From: Sandaracinaceae bacterium
Lineage (GTDB): Bacteria; Myxococcota_A; Polyangia; Polyangiales; Sandaracinaceae
NCBI GenBank assembly: GCA_025056955.1
Contig: JANWYL010000132.1
Span: 1-8,169, forward strand
Reading direction: 5' to 3'
Length of the DNA stretch: 8,169 nt
Notes under the pieces: generated by a model
Told to the model about the DNA's origin: nothing
What the model saw: only the letters and a program-made list of their open reading frames with translations
Database searches by the model: none
Program-made: the position numbers and the translations under genes
In this document: positions 6,964-8,169 of the stretch, piece by piece
How positions within the stretch are numbered: the stretch's first letter is position 1
Layout of the letters: every line of letters starts with the position of its first letter

Positions 6964-7863
6964 TCACCTGATGTAGAGCACAAAAAGCACCACACCAACC
7001 CACCCGCCTATGCTTGCAATAAAGAGCGGATCACGCAGCATCGCATCTGTGGGACTCTCTGGCCTTTCTTTGGAATTCACAAGGAAAACAAAACGGAGCA
7101 TTCCGGCAGCCACAGGAATGGCGCTCCATATAAGATGAGGAGTTCGAAAGCGCTGGACTGTGGCTGGATCAAGTGTGTAGATCAAGTAGGTGAGGAAAGT
7201 GGCAAGGCCAAAAATCCACACGAGCCAACGCAATAAGCCCAAATGATAGAGTTGCAACACCTTGCGTGTCTCTCTCCCCCCATTGGCCAAGCCAAGCTCA
7301 TGCATCCTCTTACCAAGGCCAAGAAACATGGCAGCAAGAAAGATCACCGCAACCAGATAACCAGATGGAGGCACGCGGGCAGCATAAGCACCTGTCAATA
7401 CCCTGAGCTCAAACCCAAGAGCAATGGACACCACATCGAGGTATGGAAGCTTTTTCAAGGCAGAGGAATACAAAACGTTAAGCAGCAAATAGCCAAGCAT
7501 TGCAAGGGCTGCCTTGGCCGAAACGATCAAAACAGCCGTCAACGCAAAAGGAATCATTGAGAAGGCAGCCCGACGAGCCACAGGAATCGGTAAATCCCCT
7601 GAGGCAATTGGGCGATGACGCTTGATCGGATGCCTTCGATCTGCCTCGACATCTGCAATGTCGTTAAGAAGGTAAATGGCCCCCGCAAGCATGCAAAAGC
7701 ATCCGAAAACCACAGCGGTGCGAAGCAGCGCCTCTAGGCGAGAAAGCTCCTGGGCAAAAACCAAAGGGCCAAATACCACAGTGTTCTTAACCCACTGTGT
7801 TGGCCTCATTCCACGCAAAAGCGCTAGAAACCACAAGGATCGATGCCTCGCCAGGTCAGACAA
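6964..7863 (-). CDS. UbiA-family membrane prenyltransferase, decaprenyl-phosphate phosphoribosyltransferase-like
   Basis: This polytopic membrane protein of up to 299 residues carries several hydrophobic segments, for example around 47-66, 102-130, 168-183, 214-230 and 281-297. It has RPTQWVKN (20-27), the metal/pyrophosphate motif NDIADVEADR (67-76) followed by HPIKRHRPIASG (78-89), then GFELRVLTGAYA (150-161) and LGLGKRMHE (181-189). The last motifs and RPxQWxKN match the subfamily annotated as decaprenyl-phosphate phosphoribosyltransferase, which in actinobacteria joins phosphoribose to a polyprenyl phosphate for cell-wall arabinan. In a Gram-negative setting the acceptor and role are not established. 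The first possible start is a TTG at 7863, because a TAG lies a few codons upstream, and it has no good ribosome site. A TTG at residue 10 (behind GAGG) or the ATG at 7809 (residue 19, immediately before RPTQW) is also possible. It lies just upstream of the dehydrogenase gene. Confidence 0.88.
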   Translation of the reverse strand: MSDLARHRSLWFLALLRGMRPTQWVKNTVVFGPLVFAQELSRLEALLRTAVVFGCFCMLAGAIYLLNDIADVEADRRHPIKRHRPIASGDLPIPVARRAAFSMIPFALTAVLIVSAKAALAMLGYLLLNVLYSSALKKLPYLDVVSIALGFELRVLTGAYAARVPPSGYLVAVIFLAAMFLGLGKRMHELGLANGGRETRKVLQLYHLGLLRWLVWIFGLATFLTYLIYTLDPATVQRFRTPHLIWSAIPVAAGMLRFVFLVNSKERPESPTDAMLRDPLFIASIGGWVGVVLFVLYIR

Positions 7864-7996
7864 TCGAGGGCAACACTAACAGAACACAGGCAATGCGTCG
7901 AATTGTTTGCAAGTCCTGCACTCGTGGCACACAGCAAAACCACCCACTCAAGCTTCAACGAAGGCTGCTATCCGCCAGGGCGTGATTGGCCTTTTA
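7864..7996. other. Spacer between mutase and prenyltransferase
   Basis: I see no open frame with recognisable content, no terminator-like hairpin with a T run, and no convincing sigma70 promoter in these 133 bases. Read-through from the mutase gene into the prenyltransferase is therefore possible but not shown. Confidence 0.5.
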
Positions 7997-8169
7997 CTAC
8001 AAATTGCGTCGGTACTGGCCGCCCACTTCATATAGCGCGCGAGTGATCTGACCAAGTGAGCAGACTTCCGAAACGTCAAGGAGAGCATCGAAAATGTTTC
8101 GCCCCCCCAAAGCAGCACGCTTGAGTTGCTCCAAGGCTTGAGGTGCCTCATGCGCATGTTCCTCTTGAA
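7997..8169 (-). CDS. C-terminal end of an adenosylcobalamin-dependent acyl-CoA mutase (IcmF / methylmalonyl-CoA mutase family), 5' end outside window
   Basis: The last 56 codons end in a TAG at 7997-7999. The visible peptide has ALEQLKRAALGGRNIFDALLDVSEVCSLGQITRALYEVGGQYRRNL. A helix with a GG(R/E/G)N(I/V)F turn, SLGQI(T/S)RALYEV and a terminal GGQYRRN(L/M) are the end of the mutase large domain. The GGQYRRN ending is what I recall for IcmF, the fused isobutyryl-CoA mutase with its G-protein chaperone, rather than for the standalone methylmalonyl-CoA mutase large subunit. These enzymes rearrange acyl-CoA carbon skeletons in the cytoplasm with coenzyme B12. The N-terminal B12 and GTPase domains that would decide the subtype lie outside the window. 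Confidence 0.8.
   Translation of the reverse strand, partial: QEEHAHEAPQALEQLKRAALGGRNIFDALLDVSEVCSLGQITRALYEVGGQYRRNL

Noticed and set aside
7948..8157. 69-codon minus-strand frame at the right edge
   Set aside because: The overlapping frame gives the mutase C-terminus (SLGQITRALYEVGGQYRRNL), so this one is its shadow.

Overview
The window holds five genes, all on the minus strand. In transcription order (right to left) they are the last 56 codons of a B12-dependent acyl-CoA mutase, a UbiA-family membrane prenyltransferase, a Glu/Leu/Phe/Val-type dehydrogenase (glutamate dehydrogenase), DNA topoisomerase I (topA), and a secreted subtilisin-family (S8) serine protease that runs off the left edge. 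No plus-strand gene could be supported. There is no tRNA, rRNA, CRISPR array or mobile element that I can see.

The organism is a bacterium with about 50-55% G+C in the lines I counted by eye. The protease style, the IcmF-like mutase ending and the GDH subtype would fit a deltaproteobacterial or myxobacterial (Myxococcota) lineage of moderate GC. This is an impression from protein style, not a database result. Several starts appear to be non-ATG: GTG for the GDH, with a perfect AGGAGG, and probably GTG and TTG for the protease and prenyltransferase.

Layout. Positions 1-1938 hold the S8 protease, with the catalytic Asp, His, Asn and Ser all present and a roughly 120-residue insertion between the Asn and Ser motifs. 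Only 42 bases separate it from topA, whose TAG stop lies in the same reading frame as the protease. Positions 1981-4842 hold topA, a zinc-finger-free type with four C-terminal repeats and a Lys/Arg-rich tail. Positions 4843-5712 form an 870-base gap with no convincing gene, holding a 14-bp tandem duplication and several short inverted repeats. Positions 5713-6948 hold the dehydrogenase and 6964-7863 the prenyltransferase; 15 bases separate them and they are probably co-transcribed. The mutase stop is at 7997, after a 133-base spacer.

Functionally, the right half combines acyl-CoA and amino-acid carbon metabolism (mutase, dehydrogenase) with an isoprenoid-lipid enzyme. The left half combines a housekeeping supercoiling enzyme with an exported protease. 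I see no obvious new multi-gene system. The most distinctive element is the protease, which has an unusual catalytic-Ser motif, an inserted domain resembling that of Csp-type subtilases, and almost no room for a propeptide.
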